Shown: piece by piece, positions 35,153 to 46,661 of the stretch
Position numbering within the stretch: the stretch's first letter is position 1
Layout of the letters: every line of letters begins with the position of its first letter
DNA from: Paramacrobiotus metropolitanus
Lineage: Eukaryota > Tardigrada > Eutardigrada > Parachela > Macrobiotidae
NCBI RefSeq assembly: GCF_019649055.1
Contig: NW_026570331.1
Location: 124,001 to 188,000, forward strand
DNA length: 64,000 bases
Direction of reading: 5' to 3'
Notes under the pieces: model-generated
Seen by the model: the letters and a program-made list of their open reading frames with translations, nothing else
Told to the model about the DNA's origin: nothing
The model's database searches: none
Translations under genes and position numbers: made by a program

Positions 35153-35423
35153 TAATTTGTTGTTCATCAGAATAAGCGCCGACTGTTACCGTACTGTGAT
35201 GTTTTACGCCAATATTAAAGTCTCCGACGTGACAATTCATTAATATCACCTTTACGGGAGGTACCTAATTTTACTGCATCAAACGTACATAATACATTAC
35301 TTACCTGATATTTGGCACCGTATAAATTACCGCCATTGGTAGCTCGCAGCAGTTTACTATGCGGAATTTTCCAAATTCATAGGTATCATTGATTTTATTT
35401 GAGTTCATTTTGCAATTATATTT

Positions 35424-35481
35424 CCGGTTAGTGCTTGGATAATGGATAGGTGGCCGCTTAGGAACATCGGATGTTGTAGAC
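35424..35481 (+). pseudogene. 5S rRNA 3' remnant (second block)
   Basis: CCGGTTAGTGCTTGGATAAT and ATGTTGTAGAC followed by TTTTTTT match the 3' half of 5S. It shares the TAATGGATAG variant with the remnant at 26685, so the pair duplicated together with THADA. Confidence 0.65.
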
Positions 35482-35635
35482 TTTTTTTGTGTTCTAATAA
35501 GACTGCTATTTGACATTTTAAATTCATGTGCTTATTTATAATTGTGAATTAGGCACATGTATTCCGAATGACTGTATAATAACTGCGCCGACTTGATCCG
35601 GCATTACAACCGGCGCAATAAATACCTAAGCATTC

Positions 35636-35756
35636 GTCTACGACCATACCACGTAGAAAACTCCCGTTCATCCCGTTCGATCTCGGAAGATAACCTACGT
35701 CGGGCCCGGTTAGTACTTGGATGGGTGACCGCTTGGGAACACCGGGTGTTGTAGTC
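35636..35756 (+). rRNA. 5S rRNA gene, full length
   Basis: 121 bases from GTCTACGACCATACCACG to CCGGGTGTTGTAGTC, the normal 5S size. It holds ACGTCGGGCCCGGTTAGTAC and box C TACTTGGATGGGTGACCGC. Helix I has one mismatch (GTC against GTC at the ends). A T-rich stretch (GTTTTTGC) follows as terminator. An AATAAAT block about 20-25 bases upstream, in a conserved CCGGCGCAATAAATAC context, fits an upstream TATA-like element. It is the best candidate for an active 5S gene here. Confidence 0.82.
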
Positions 35757-35905
35757 GTTTTTGCTTTTTTAACTAAGCTGCTTTTTGGTCTGTTAGGCAA
35801 CTATAGTGGTTTTATTTATATTTCGTTATTTATTCACGAAAATGTACCGTATTTAAATAAATCAAAAAGAGCCTTTTAAAAGGCTTCTTAACGCTCGTAA
35901 TGTTG

Positions 35906-35950
35906 CCGGGTTGATTCGGCATCACTACCATCGCTATAAATATGTTTATT
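35906..35950 (+). pseudogene. 5S upstream-region remnant
   Basis: GTTGATTCGGCATCACTACC followed by ATCGCTATAAATATG matches the upstream block of the other 5S copies, but no 5S body follows. This marks the right edge of the 5S-related tract. Confidence 0.5.
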
Positions 35951-36370
35951 TAGTCCTGCAAGATACGGATGGACAATAGCCTCGTTATAAAGCGATATTC
36001 TTCGAACTTCACTGCAAAATGCGCATAAATACTGCCGCGGCTATAATCAGCAAAATATTCTGGCAAATGATGATAGAACACATGATATAAGTCAAAAAAG
36101 CGAAAATCACAATGGAAAGCCAAGGCAAAATACGGCACATGCATGCGTAAAATGCTTCAACTTCCAAGCAAAATAGTGAAAATACCGTATGTACAAAAGA
36201 TTCATTTCATAGGTGATTCAGCAGAAGGAAAGAATATTTACGGACTTTCGCGCTACATCCGTTTCCTTGGAAGACACTATCCACGTCTAACGAAAAAATA
36301 CAGTTCGTGCTGGCGGACATTTACGATGCTAAAAAACTGGCAAATTCTTTAAATTCCTCGCCCGTGACCT
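35951..36370. other. Intergenic, no supported gene
   Basis: The 5S-related tract ends at about 35950. The remainder up to the 3' end of the actinoporin-like gene is AT-rich. One 69-codon open frame (36143-36352, +) shows no recognisable features. Confidence 0.4.
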
Positions 36371-37672
36371 TTACGCCGCTGCCGCCAGTCGTACATCCAC
36401 CACGATATCGGTCTTGTGCGCGGTGCCCATCACGCCGGTTATCGTCACACCGTTATTCGCATACAGCACGGGATCGACCAACCTATCATAATATGTTTTT
36501 TTAGAACGGCTTTTCCAAAACACGGCTACCTTTTCTTGGCACCAAATGATTGGTACCGATAGAAGTCTTTCCGGGAAAAATATGTCTCCTCTCCGTAGTA
36601 CATTTCCTGGAATGTCTCCGCTGAATGGCGGCCGCGCTCGCCGACACCGACACCCAGCCAGTTGCTATGATGATTCTGATTGTACGGCACTGACCACATC
36701 AAGATCACGGAGGTAGGCCGGCCTTCCAGGCGCCAGGCGATGGTCCCCGATGTCCCTAAAATTGAAATTTTATTGACACCTATTTTTTATCTGCTTAAAG
36801 CCAATAATCGGAATTTCTGTAACAATTTTTTTACAAACGATAGAAAAGAGGCATAGAGTATGGTGCACTACAAAATTTCACTGCCTTGATGTATGCAGTT
36901 TACTTTTTAAATTTCTAACATTTTTATTTATTTTTAAATGCGGAATAGAATTTATTTACAAGCGATAATAAAGGCGTGCACGTTACACTGAAAAATATCG
37001 ATCACAGTACAGTATTTCTAACAACTCTCATACATTTGATTCATTGAAGTCTTGAACTATCCATAATTTACTATTTTTTATTCACAGCAAATAAAAATTA
37101 AGACGTAAAAGAATTTTTATTTGATCGAAAAATGCAGTAATACAAACTTGTCATGCTAAAGTACGACGAGGATTCGTACCAGATGTTGAGCCGCCGGTTT
37201 TATGCATGGCCATTATGCTGTACGCTCCCGGTCTGACGGTGTGGATGACGGACTCGGTTTGACCATAGTTCAGATGGCAGCTCTCCAGCTGGAGATGCCA
37301 CGGCGTGTAATTGTTCAGGCGGAGGGTGGCGGCTACGCAGTACGCAGACTGGCTAGCACTCGCCAACGGACAAGTGCATCCAACATCTGCAAAACCACCA
37401 AATTATTATTATCACAGCTCCGAAGTCGCAGCTCTCATACAAGTACACCAATCAGTAGCCACTCGTGAATATCGCAGAATTATAAATCAATAAAGCAAGA
37501 ATTTACAATACTTTGAAAAGGAATCGTAATGCCGCGATACGTAATGCTTACCGCGGTCGAGTTCGAAATCGTCGATTGGTTCCATATGAGGACTACTGAT
37601 ACTGGTCGTTTCAGTTTGGATGTCGGACTTGTCCGAGGACTGCGCGAAGAAGGACTGAGTGAAAGTTTTCAT
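36371..37672 (-). CDS. Actinoporin-like pore-forming protein family member
   Basis: Four exons read leftward: 37552-37672 (from the first in-frame ATG; an upstream exon is possible), 37180-37386, 36530-36755 and 36371-36482. Phases agree at every junction (1, 1, 2) and give about 221 residues, near the usual family length. Exon 3 holds the most diagnostic segment, MWSVPYNQNHHSNWLGVGV followed by EMYYGEE. This matches the aromatic membrane-lipid-binding region of the actinoporin/fungal-fruit-body-lectin-like beta-sandwich family. Exon 2 carries an ESCHLNYG and RPGAYSIMAMHKTGG block before it. Exon 4 ends with a TGVMGTAHKT block and TAA. No signal peptide is seen from this start. The last intron is only about 47 bases. 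I see no disabling change. Whether it is cytolytic cannot be judged from sequence. Confidence 0.72.
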
Positions 37673-38577
37673 TGGACAGTCTATCACTTCAACCGAGGCA
37701 AACGTAAAACGAGAAGCAAAGTTCGACAATATTTGGCAACTTTGGGCAGCTACTGATTACACCGTTACAGGTAGATTAGTCGACTACTAAAAAATTAAAT
37801 ACTCCCTGTTATCATGTGTTATATATGTATTGTCGACAAAAAATGAAAATCAGAAGCTGAGAAGCAGTTAAAAATGTGCGTGTTTCGCACGCTGTCAGCC
37901 GGGCGGTATACCCGGTTCGATACCACCCGATCCATCACGTACAGTTGGTGTAATGGCACCGCTACCCACGAACTGGGACCGGCTCGTAACCGGCCAAAAA
38001 GTGGTGAATGAATTTCCTGTACGAGTGTGCAGTCTGTCTGTATCGTACACTGTACTGACGATTGAATAAATACTACTGAGTGTACTCCGTACTTCGTACT
38101 CCACTGTCTGGCAGATTTTCATTTCTTTGATTTCTTGTGGCTCGCAGTTTTCTGTTTTTCGACTTTTCATCCTAGTTAGAACGCAGCGATAGATTTCATA
38201 ATATTTCATTTCCTTCAAAAATCTTACTCCGTAAACATTTCTTCCTAAACTTTCTTCAACAGCGCGTGTTCTTCAATCTGCCAGGAAACACTTGGCGTGC
38301 AGTTTCCTCGAGTGTTGTCACTGTTGTGGATCCAGGCGGGCCACGCGCGTTTCATACCTGTCTCCAGCCAGCACGCAGCATATTTCCGCTGACGGGGCCA
38401 CTTTGCCATTCCGGACGATCGGTGGTGTTGATTATTTATAAATAAATCTCCCCCACGTGATGACAGCGTAGTCGTGTGGGCCGATTAGCATCTCATCTGT
38501 ATCCCCGAGCAGATTCGTGTTCATTCACGTTTGTGGCGACATTGGGGGTTCGTACCTGCGTGCCTTCGTGAAGTGTA
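37673..38577. promoter_or_regulatory. Divergent intergenic region, actinoporin-like gene and OXSR1
   Basis: No gene is visible. Near 37898-37927, CCCGGTTCGATACCACCCG contains a perfect B-box core (GGTTCGATACC) within a short inverted repeat, but no A-box stands at tRNA distance. The last 300 bases are GC-richer and probably hold the kinase promoter and 5' UTR. Confidence 0.4.
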
Positions 38578-41500
38578 ATGGGGGATACGACAGCCTCCAC
38601 CAGTAAGGTGCCGGAATTCGCGCCCGGACTGACCGGGAAGCCGCAGACGGCCGGGGAGCGGGATGGGGCCGCGGGGGTGCCCGCCTGGCCGACCGGGCCC
38701 AAGCACTACGAACTGAAGAACGTCATTGGCATGGGAGCTACGGCGCAGGTTCGTGCATCCAGTTTTCGTCAGTTTCCTGATTTCGTAGGCATTAGGAGTC
38801 TTAGGTTTTGTTGGGGGTACGAGGTATTCCAAGTTTCCCGAGTAGTATCGTCACTATCGTGCTTACATCCTGATGGTGAAATATTTTTGATTTTAATTTT
38901 GGTAAAACTATTTTTTATTTCAGTTTTGTGCGTAATTTTCGTGAATCATGGGGGATGAATGTTTTGGATTTTGGTTCGTTTTTATTTTGATTTTTAATTT
39001 TTGCATGATTAATTTTCTCGAAATTTAATTTGTGTTGAATTTTTAATTTGATTTTTTTGGGAGGATTTTAAGGATTTTTTTAATGTTCTTAATGTTATTA
39101 AACAGAGATTTTTCTTCTTGGTACGCTTTATTTGGGGATTACGTTTTTGCGAAGTTTTAGGGCCGTTTTCGTACTGAAATTCCTTGTTAACTCGTATAGC
39201 ATTTGGCGAAATCTTTGGTATCCTTATAAATACTTTCAAGGAATTTCTGGATTTGGTCCATGCTATGAAAAATTAATATTAAGAGGATTTCATCGTTTCT
39301 GACGTAATTTTTGGATGCACTTGCAACTACTGTGTACATAATCTGTTGCATTGTACTGCTATATTTAATCGAGATTTTTTCTTAATTTGTCACTATTGGG
39401 TTCTGGACTTTGTTGCCTGCAGTTGCACCAGGCACTAATGATAATTAGAATTCTTTGTGAACTGGTGTAAATAATGCCGTCGTTTCAAGGCTGGAGCGTT
39501 TAAGGCGGGTAGACATACGCCTTGAAATGTCTGTACAATTTGCTCTGTGATGATTTCGCGACTTGCGGATGTGCTCACAACGTCTACGATTTTTTATCGC
39601 TTTATAATTATTTACAATCGCCTTTGGCTGATTATTATTTTTATTTTTTTCCCATGACGTCATACCACCGCCATGTGTTTATGCTTGCGGTTCAGTGTGT
39701 CGGTTTTATTTTTTGTGACCTTTTGTTGTCTTTGTCTGCTCAAGCAGAAATTTAAATTTTGCTCCACATATTGTTAGTACTGTTTTTATTGATTTAATGC
39801 GTAATGCCACTATTGCAGCGACCTGGCTCGTTGTAGAAAGTATAATTTCCTTTAGCTAATATTTGCTGTACAGTTTGTATTTATGGCTGTTTACATGTTT
39901 CGCTTTCACGGTTGGCAGTGTATTTCTAACTGTTTCAGAATGTATCCCCGATTATGCTGTTTTTAACTAAAATTTCCTGTAATATTTCATGGGATTTAGT
40001 TTTTTGACAAAATTTAGTGGAGTAATTTTTCTTCGTTGTCAGTGTTGGCGTTTTATCGATCGATTTCCGATGTAACTGAAAACTTGAATACGAGTATACC
40101 GTGCTTTTTATTTCTAGAAGAAGGCACAAATTTCCAAATTATTTTGTTAAATCCGATAAATGTTTTTGAAGAAATGTAAATAAATTTAAGATTTTTACAT
40201 TAATTTTAAAGGAATTAAAAGCAAGCGGAAGCTCGAGAAACTGCCGAAAAGGAATCATAAAATATTTTGTACAAATTGTCTTATTAATTTTACTGTATTT
40301 TACAGGTGTACGCGGCCATGTGTGTGCCGCGCAATCAGAAGTGTGCCATTAAGCGTATCAACCTGGAGAAGGTGTCGACGAACATGGAGGAGCTGTGCAA
40401 GGAGATCCAGGCCATGTCGCTATGCAACCACGAGAACGTGGTCACCTACCACACCTCCTTCGTCGTCGACGAGGAACTGTGGCTGGTCATTAAGCTGCTG
40501 TCGGGCGGCTCGCTGCACGACATCATCAAGTACCGGCTGGAGAATGAGGACTGCCGACACGGGGTCTTCGACGAAGTCACCATCGCCACCGTCCTCAAGG
40601 AGGTACGTCATTCTATGCATAATTTGCTGTGTTTTTCTTGGTTTAATGCTGTAGTGGTTTTTTTTGTTCATGCTGTAATTATGTTCGCGTTTTCTTGCAT
40701 TTATTTCTGTTGATGAAACTAATGAAAAGTCTGCTGGATAATAGTAAGCATTTGATAAACCGGAAACCGATAAGCATAGCAGGATTCTGTCTCTGGTTAA
40801 GCGTGCAAACGATGTTAATTTAAATAAACGGCAGTGAAGCGTAGTTTATGGGCGCTTTAATCGTTTGCCCGTGTATCCTGCATTCCACGCAAAAATAGAG
40901 GCTACTTGTCTTAATAATAATTATAATTTGTATTAAAAATGTCAGTTTCGCTGAGTTTCAAATTTTTTTTATTTTTTTATACTTTCTGTTTAAGGTTGAT
41001 ATCACTGATGCAGCAGTGGTAACTTTCCAGAAATTTTAAATAGCCGTTTATCTAATCGTTTTGAATTTAATTTTTAATTTATTGTAAAAATTTGAATGAC
41101 AGTTTTTTAATCGTTTTGGCTTTGTTTTTGAATTTATTGTAAAAATTTTAAATGGCAGTTTTTGTAATCGTTTGAAACTTAATTTTGAATTTATTGTCAA
41201 CATTGTAATCGTAATCGTTGTGCCTTTATTTTTGAATTTCTTGTGACGTTACAGGTGTTAAAAGGTCTAGAGTACTTCCACAATAACGGCCAGATCCACC
41301 GCGACATCAAAGCCGGCAACATCCTCCTGGGCGAGGACGGGTCGGTGCAGATTGCGGATTTCGGGGTCAGTGCCTTCATCGCCAACTACGGCGGGGGATT
41401 GCGGGAGAACTGCCGGCATACGTTCGTGGGCACGCCGTGCTTCATGGCACCCGAGGTGTGTGCAGTGTTGTGTTTATACGGGGTTCTATTTTTAGCTCGC

Positions 41501-44500
41501 ATTCTAAGTATGTCACGGATGTTGTCAGTGTTTATTGACTCGTGTGTGTGCAGGTGATGGAGCAAGTGGTGGGGTATGATTATAAAGCGGATATCTGGAG
41601 TTTCGGCATTACCGCCATTGAGCTGGCCACCGGACGGGCGCCGTATCACAAATTCCCGGCGATGAAGGTCCTCATGCTCACGCTGCAGAATGATCCGCCC
41701 ACGTTGGACACGGCGGCGGAGATTAAGGAGCAGTATAAGCATTACAGCAAGAATTTCCGGTGAGAATGATACAAATATTCGCTGAAAATGCGAAAAAATT
41801 ATGCAGTATTTATTGTCAAACTATAAATTATAGTTGAACCACAGAAAAAGAAAATACTTTTCCTTTTCTATGGTTCAAGTATGATTTTGTTATAGTTCAA
41901 CTAGGGTTATTTTCGGTTTTTTGGGTAGGAATTAGGAAAAGTTTCTGCAGTAAATGCAGTACTTAAATTTTGCCGTTTTCTCTGCAAATACTGCAAGTCA
42001 ACGTCGTACCGATAGTGTAATTGAAAACGTAGTGTATGGGCGTAATAAATCAAGAAACTCGTATGAAGCTATTTAGCATTTATAGTACCTTAATGTGTAG
42101 ATATTATTATCATTTAACGAAATTAACTCTTTTTTATTAGGAGTAACTATTTTTTTCGATATTTCATGAATAAAAAGGAGTAAATTTTGTCACTTACGGT
42201 GAGTACGATCGGTTTTACCGTATGCATTGTAAAGAGAAAACTCCAGTTCATACCAGATAACATATCTTTCCGTTTCTTCGCCATAACGAATTAAATTGCA
42301 CAACACATCAGCAGCGGAAGCAGAGCTGCTGGCGCGTGCCTGTGAAGTAGCGACGTTTGGCCTGAATAAACATATCTGTACTGTCGGTAGCAAAAGGAAT
42401 ATTTTATGTGAACTTCAGTAACTCGAATATGACATTATTCTGGTGCACTGTTTTTTTTTTAAAAAATTGTTACCCTGTGTTTATTTTACTCCATTTTGAT
42501 CCGCTTTCGTTTCTTCGCCATAACGAATTTAATTTTGTAAGAAATAACGTTTTTCGTATTTTATATAAAGAATTTCGAATAACGAATCAAAGTTTTGTTC
42601 TTATAAAATTGTCATGTGCTTAAAGAACGCCGTGTAACGAATTCAGTGAAATTGTGTGGAAGCGGATGTTTTACCAATAATGATGTCTTTAACAGCAAAT
42701 TAATATCGGATTGTCTGCAAAAAGACCCCAGTAAGCGTCCCACCGCCACGGAACTCCTCAAGCATCCGTTCTTCAAGAAATCCAAAGACCGCAAGTATCT
42801 CAAGGAGACCCTGCTTGACCACGGGCCGGGCATGTTCGTCAAGCCCTACGATGACCACGCCGGAGGGGAGAAGGGTCATCTGCACGGAAGTGGCCGTTTC
42901 TTCCGCACCACGAGCGGAGACTGGACCTTTTCGGAGGATGACGAGTATTTTCCTCCGCCCGGCGACGCGGTGGATGGCGGGGAACTGGCCGCCAGTCCGC
43001 CGGGGCTGGGTGCGCTGGGCGATCATGCGGGAGCGGCGCTGACCAACGGGACGGCGGATAGCATAGGTATCTGACGAAAATGCAAATATTCAGATAGTTT
43101 GATTATTTACTCAGTCATTTAAAATATTTCAGTATTAGGATATTAAATTTTTTTTAAGGTAGTTTGTAAATATAAAAATTATGTATTTATTTCAGTGTGC
43201 TTAGTTATTTTGCAATAATCCACTAAATAAATATGCTTTTGCCTCATTATTAAAATTCGGATAAACAGATAAGGCAATTTCGTAGTGCAGCGGCCGCGGC
43301 AGCGTGTGGCAAGACAGTCCATGTGCTGGCATATTTAAAATATTTAGATATTTTAAATTTGAACACTCAGATACAGTATGTATTTAGAAATTTAAGTGTT
43401 TGGGATATTACTTTTTGATTTTTACAAACAGTGGAATAAATTTTTTAATAAAGTAGCGCGGGTGGTAGGAGTAGTCGTAGGACTGGAAAGCGGAAAAGAT
43501 TGTTGCGTATTTACCGATGAATGGGATTGCGGTTTTTTTGCGGTGATTTTTTTTATGGCTGGCCATTCAGTGTTGTGTGTTGGTATCTTTTTGCAGCATG
43601 GAAACCTGGACAGATGATTGGGCTGGTACTGCGGGTGCGCAATCAGAACCGGGAGCTGAACGATATCCGCTTCGAGTACACCATCGGGGTGGACAGTGCG
43701 GAGGCCATTGCGTCGGAACTGGTCGGAGCTGGCTTAGGTAATGGTAATCTTTACGCCATGGTAATGTCTGCATTACGTACTTTCGTAATCGTAATCACCG
43801 TACTCTGTTTTTCTCGTTCTCTACTGGTACGCACATTATCAGCCAGCACAGTGTGTGCTTGTGTAGTGTAGTGGCAGTCTGCAGGATCGATTCGCTACGC
43901 CATTTACTGCTTCGATTTAAGAACAACTGAATTTATAGTTGTTAGCCCTACTTTTTGCAAGATAATTCGTACGTGCTCCCTACTTTCTTGTGTTTTTGTT
44001 TTATTTTGACTAGTGTTTTGTTGTTGTGGTTATACGATGTCTAGTTTTGCTGTTCCCACTACAGTTGTACTGAAGTTACTACACATTACATTACACAATT
44101 ACATTTACACAGTGACTTCTTTAGAGCAGTTTCGTAGTGTATGGGCGACGGTTTTCGTTTATCTCAACAATCGCTAGAAGCTGCGGATTGTTAAATTTAG
44201 CACCGAGTATTCCGATGCCTCAAAATTTAACGACGAAATTTTGGATTGGTTCATTTAGAAGGTTTTCAGTTGCTTTTTTCTCGAGTGGCTTTCATGTAAT
44301 CGTCGGGAATCCGGGATATCATAAAATCAAACCAAAAAACGTAATAAATTGTCTAAATTAACCAGATCAAAATTTCCCAGTAGTTATTTATTTATTATAT
44401 ATTTATTTAATGTATTTAATTTGCAGTATGTTTTTACAGTTTACTTATGTATGTGTTTATTTATTTATCTTGCATTTATGATTAATTTTATTTTGAGTAT

Positions 44501-44748
44501 GTATTTATTTTGCAGTGGACAGTCGGGACGGTGAGCAGGTCACCGCCAATCTGGAGCGCGCCATCCGCGTGCCGACGCCCAACCACTCGGTGGTCTTCCC
44601 CTTGAGCTCCGGCGTCCTGCCCAGCGAAGTGGCCGACGAGGCCTCCTTACTGGGATTCGCCCAGCTGACGGTGCTGGGCCTCTTCGCCCCGGCTGAGGAC
44701 GGCGCCCCGCCCCCTGCCCCGCCCCCCATGGAGTCCACGGTCTTGTAG
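38578..44748 (+). CDS. OXSR1: SPAK/OSR1-type Ste20 serine/threonine kinase
   Basis: Seven exons: 38578-38748, 40306-40602, 41255-41455, 41554-41759, 42696-43066, 43597-43737 and 44516-44748. They total 1620 bases and encode 539 residues (human OSR1 is 527). The kinase is activated by WNK kinases and phosphorylates cation-chloride cotransporters in cell-volume control. Visible motifs in order are the glycine loop IGMGATAQV (exon 1/2), CAIKR lysine, HRDIKAGN catalytic loop, DFG, and the T-loop [14 protein letters not shown] with the WNK-target threonine. [20 protein letters not shown] closes the kinase. After a regulatory linker ([15 protein letters not shown]), exons 6-7 encode the conserved C-terminal domain ([34 protein letters not shown]) that docks RFXV/I motifs. 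The start ATG follows a long 5' region without in-frame upstream ATGs. Confidence 0.95.
43862..43905 (+). repeat. Copy of dispersed tRNA-Val-like A-box motif with B-box-like sequence
   Basis: TGTAGTGTAGTGGCAGTCTG matches TRGYNNARNNG exactly. GGATCGATTCG 12 bases later contains GATCGATTC, a match to GWTCRANNC. The spacing is too short for a normal tRNA. It lies in the last OXSR1 intron. Confidence 0.45.
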
Positions 44749-46661
44749 AGACTGCACCGGCGACGACGCTTCCTTTCTAACTCTCTTCTCCATCCGGTCC
44801 CCCACTTCGGGTCTAGTCTGGGCGGGGCTCTTCTCTCTCGCTCTCCCCTGCACGCGCGCGTTGTTGGAAGAAAATATTTTGGTTTTTTTTTTAATTAATA
44901 ACATTTATTGGTTTTTTTGTTTGCTTGGCGAAAGAAAATAAGGAGGGCGGTGTGATTTTTGGGAGGGTTTCTTTTGCGGACCGGTTGCGGCGCTGTTTTT
45001 GGTTTTGTTTTTTCCTTGATTATCTAACGCTTGCTCATTTGTGATAATTAATCGTAACGGGAATTTATTAATTGTGGCAGTTTGTGGCATGGCGGAGTAG
45101 ATTAAAACCCTGTTAACACGCGGTATCAAGTTATCGCAGTAGCGAGAAATCACAACTTGCGATGTATTTTAGAATATACTTAGCGTATACGATGAATTCC
45201 TGGTAGACTGCGCCTTACAACGGAGCACATGGTACAGGGAAATTCTCAGCGCAAATAGTTACTAACCCGTCAAAGGTTGAAATTGCATCGTATTAAAATT
45301 TAAAAAACGCCTTCCCTGCATTTTTGTGGTTTTGGTCCTTTTGGATTTCCCAGCGTGATTACATATTTCCGTGATTTTGTAGTAGGCTGAACGTTTTGGT
45401 TTATTTTCTCATTTTTCTGATAAGGTAATTAATTTTTATCTGGGCCTTGTTAGCTGTTATCCGCAGCACGTGGCGAGAGCAGTGGATGGTGATTTCCGTG
45501 TCAGTGAAATTCGTGTTGCAGCGTGCATGATCATCTGATTCCCTTCGTCATCGTTGTGTGTGTGTTTCTGTGAATGGGAAGTATTCGTGATTACGGCACG
45601 GGAAGTGGTGTATCCTGTAAGTACTACTGCCAGCGGGCGGATTGGCCCGATCTGGAGCAGGTTTCTCCCCTTCTCTTGCAGAGGACTGTTCATCGGGAAT
45701 GTTAGCACAGTAACAGAGTAACTGCAAAATGACTATAACTTTTTCCTGGTTCCTCAGTGTTTCATATCATCAGTCACTGTTTTGACATTTTCTTCGTTAT
45801 CTCAGTTTTGGGGTTAGTGAGGTTAATTAATTTTGAATTACGCATAATTTTATTGCGTTTCATGTGCAGCTGATAGGTTTGGTGTAGGTTTTCTGTGAAT
45901 TTATTGGAAATCGTGGTAGTGAAGGAATTTCGAGCAGTGTGAAATCAGGTTGTGTTGGCCCGTGGGGCTTGTTGTGTTGGCCCGTGGGGCTTGTTCGTAA
46001 CCGTGACTGTCGTGTTTACCACACCAATTATTTTTTGAAAGGATCTAAGAGCAAGTGTACAAATTAGTGTTTTCCCGTTTCACACTTACCTTGAAGTAAA
46101 ATTTACAGAGTGCTGTATAAATGAAAAAATCTTCAGAATTTTATTTTTGTGTTCTTTTATAAGTTTTATTTTTCTATTTGTTACTTGTACCTGGAATTTT
46201 CTTTAGGATTTTTTATTGTTGTCTATTTTTAAAATAATTCAATAATGCACGACAGATCGAGTCAAAAATTAAGGAAAAATAATTAAAAATTAATTCAATT
46301 AATTAAAAATTAATTTAGGGTTTTTTCCCCTGATTTTCTCGCAGTTTATGATGCTGTTTATCATTTCGATGGATTTGCGATTAACAAATTTTGACAATTT
46401 TTATTTCTTCACAGTTCACACCTAATAAGGGCTTAATCTGGGGAGTCAGAGACATTAAAAATTTCGTAAAATTGTTTTTTGGAATTTAATCTTTGGATAA
46501 ATAAAGGGCGAAAGAAACGCCGTATTTTCTGCTTTTACAGTTTTGCCACATTTTTTATATGGTCGATTTTGCAGGATTTTTGAACCATTTTAAATGTGAT
46601 ATAAAATATGCGTTATTTATTAGTTGTTGTAATTTGTTTTGCAGCAAGCGCAGCCTTCAGA
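44749..46661. other. 3' UTR of OXSR1 and 5' region of the syntaxin gene
   Basis: A CT-rich stretch (44770-44860) probably belongs to the OXSR1 3' UTR. TGTGTTGGCCCGTGGGGCTT is present as two adjacent direct copies at about 45952-46000. The syntaxin 5' UTR exon begins after the CAG at 46644; its upstream exon and promoter are not identified. Confidence 0.45.

Noticed and set aside
36143..36352. 69-codon open frame on + before the actinoporin-like gene
   Set aside because: No domain, AT-rich, and it ends at the 3' flank of the opposite-strand gene.
37898..37927. A tRNA gene suggested by a perfect B-box (GGTTCGATACC)
   Set aside because: No A-box at suitable distance and no acceptor stem pairing; at best a T-arm fragment.
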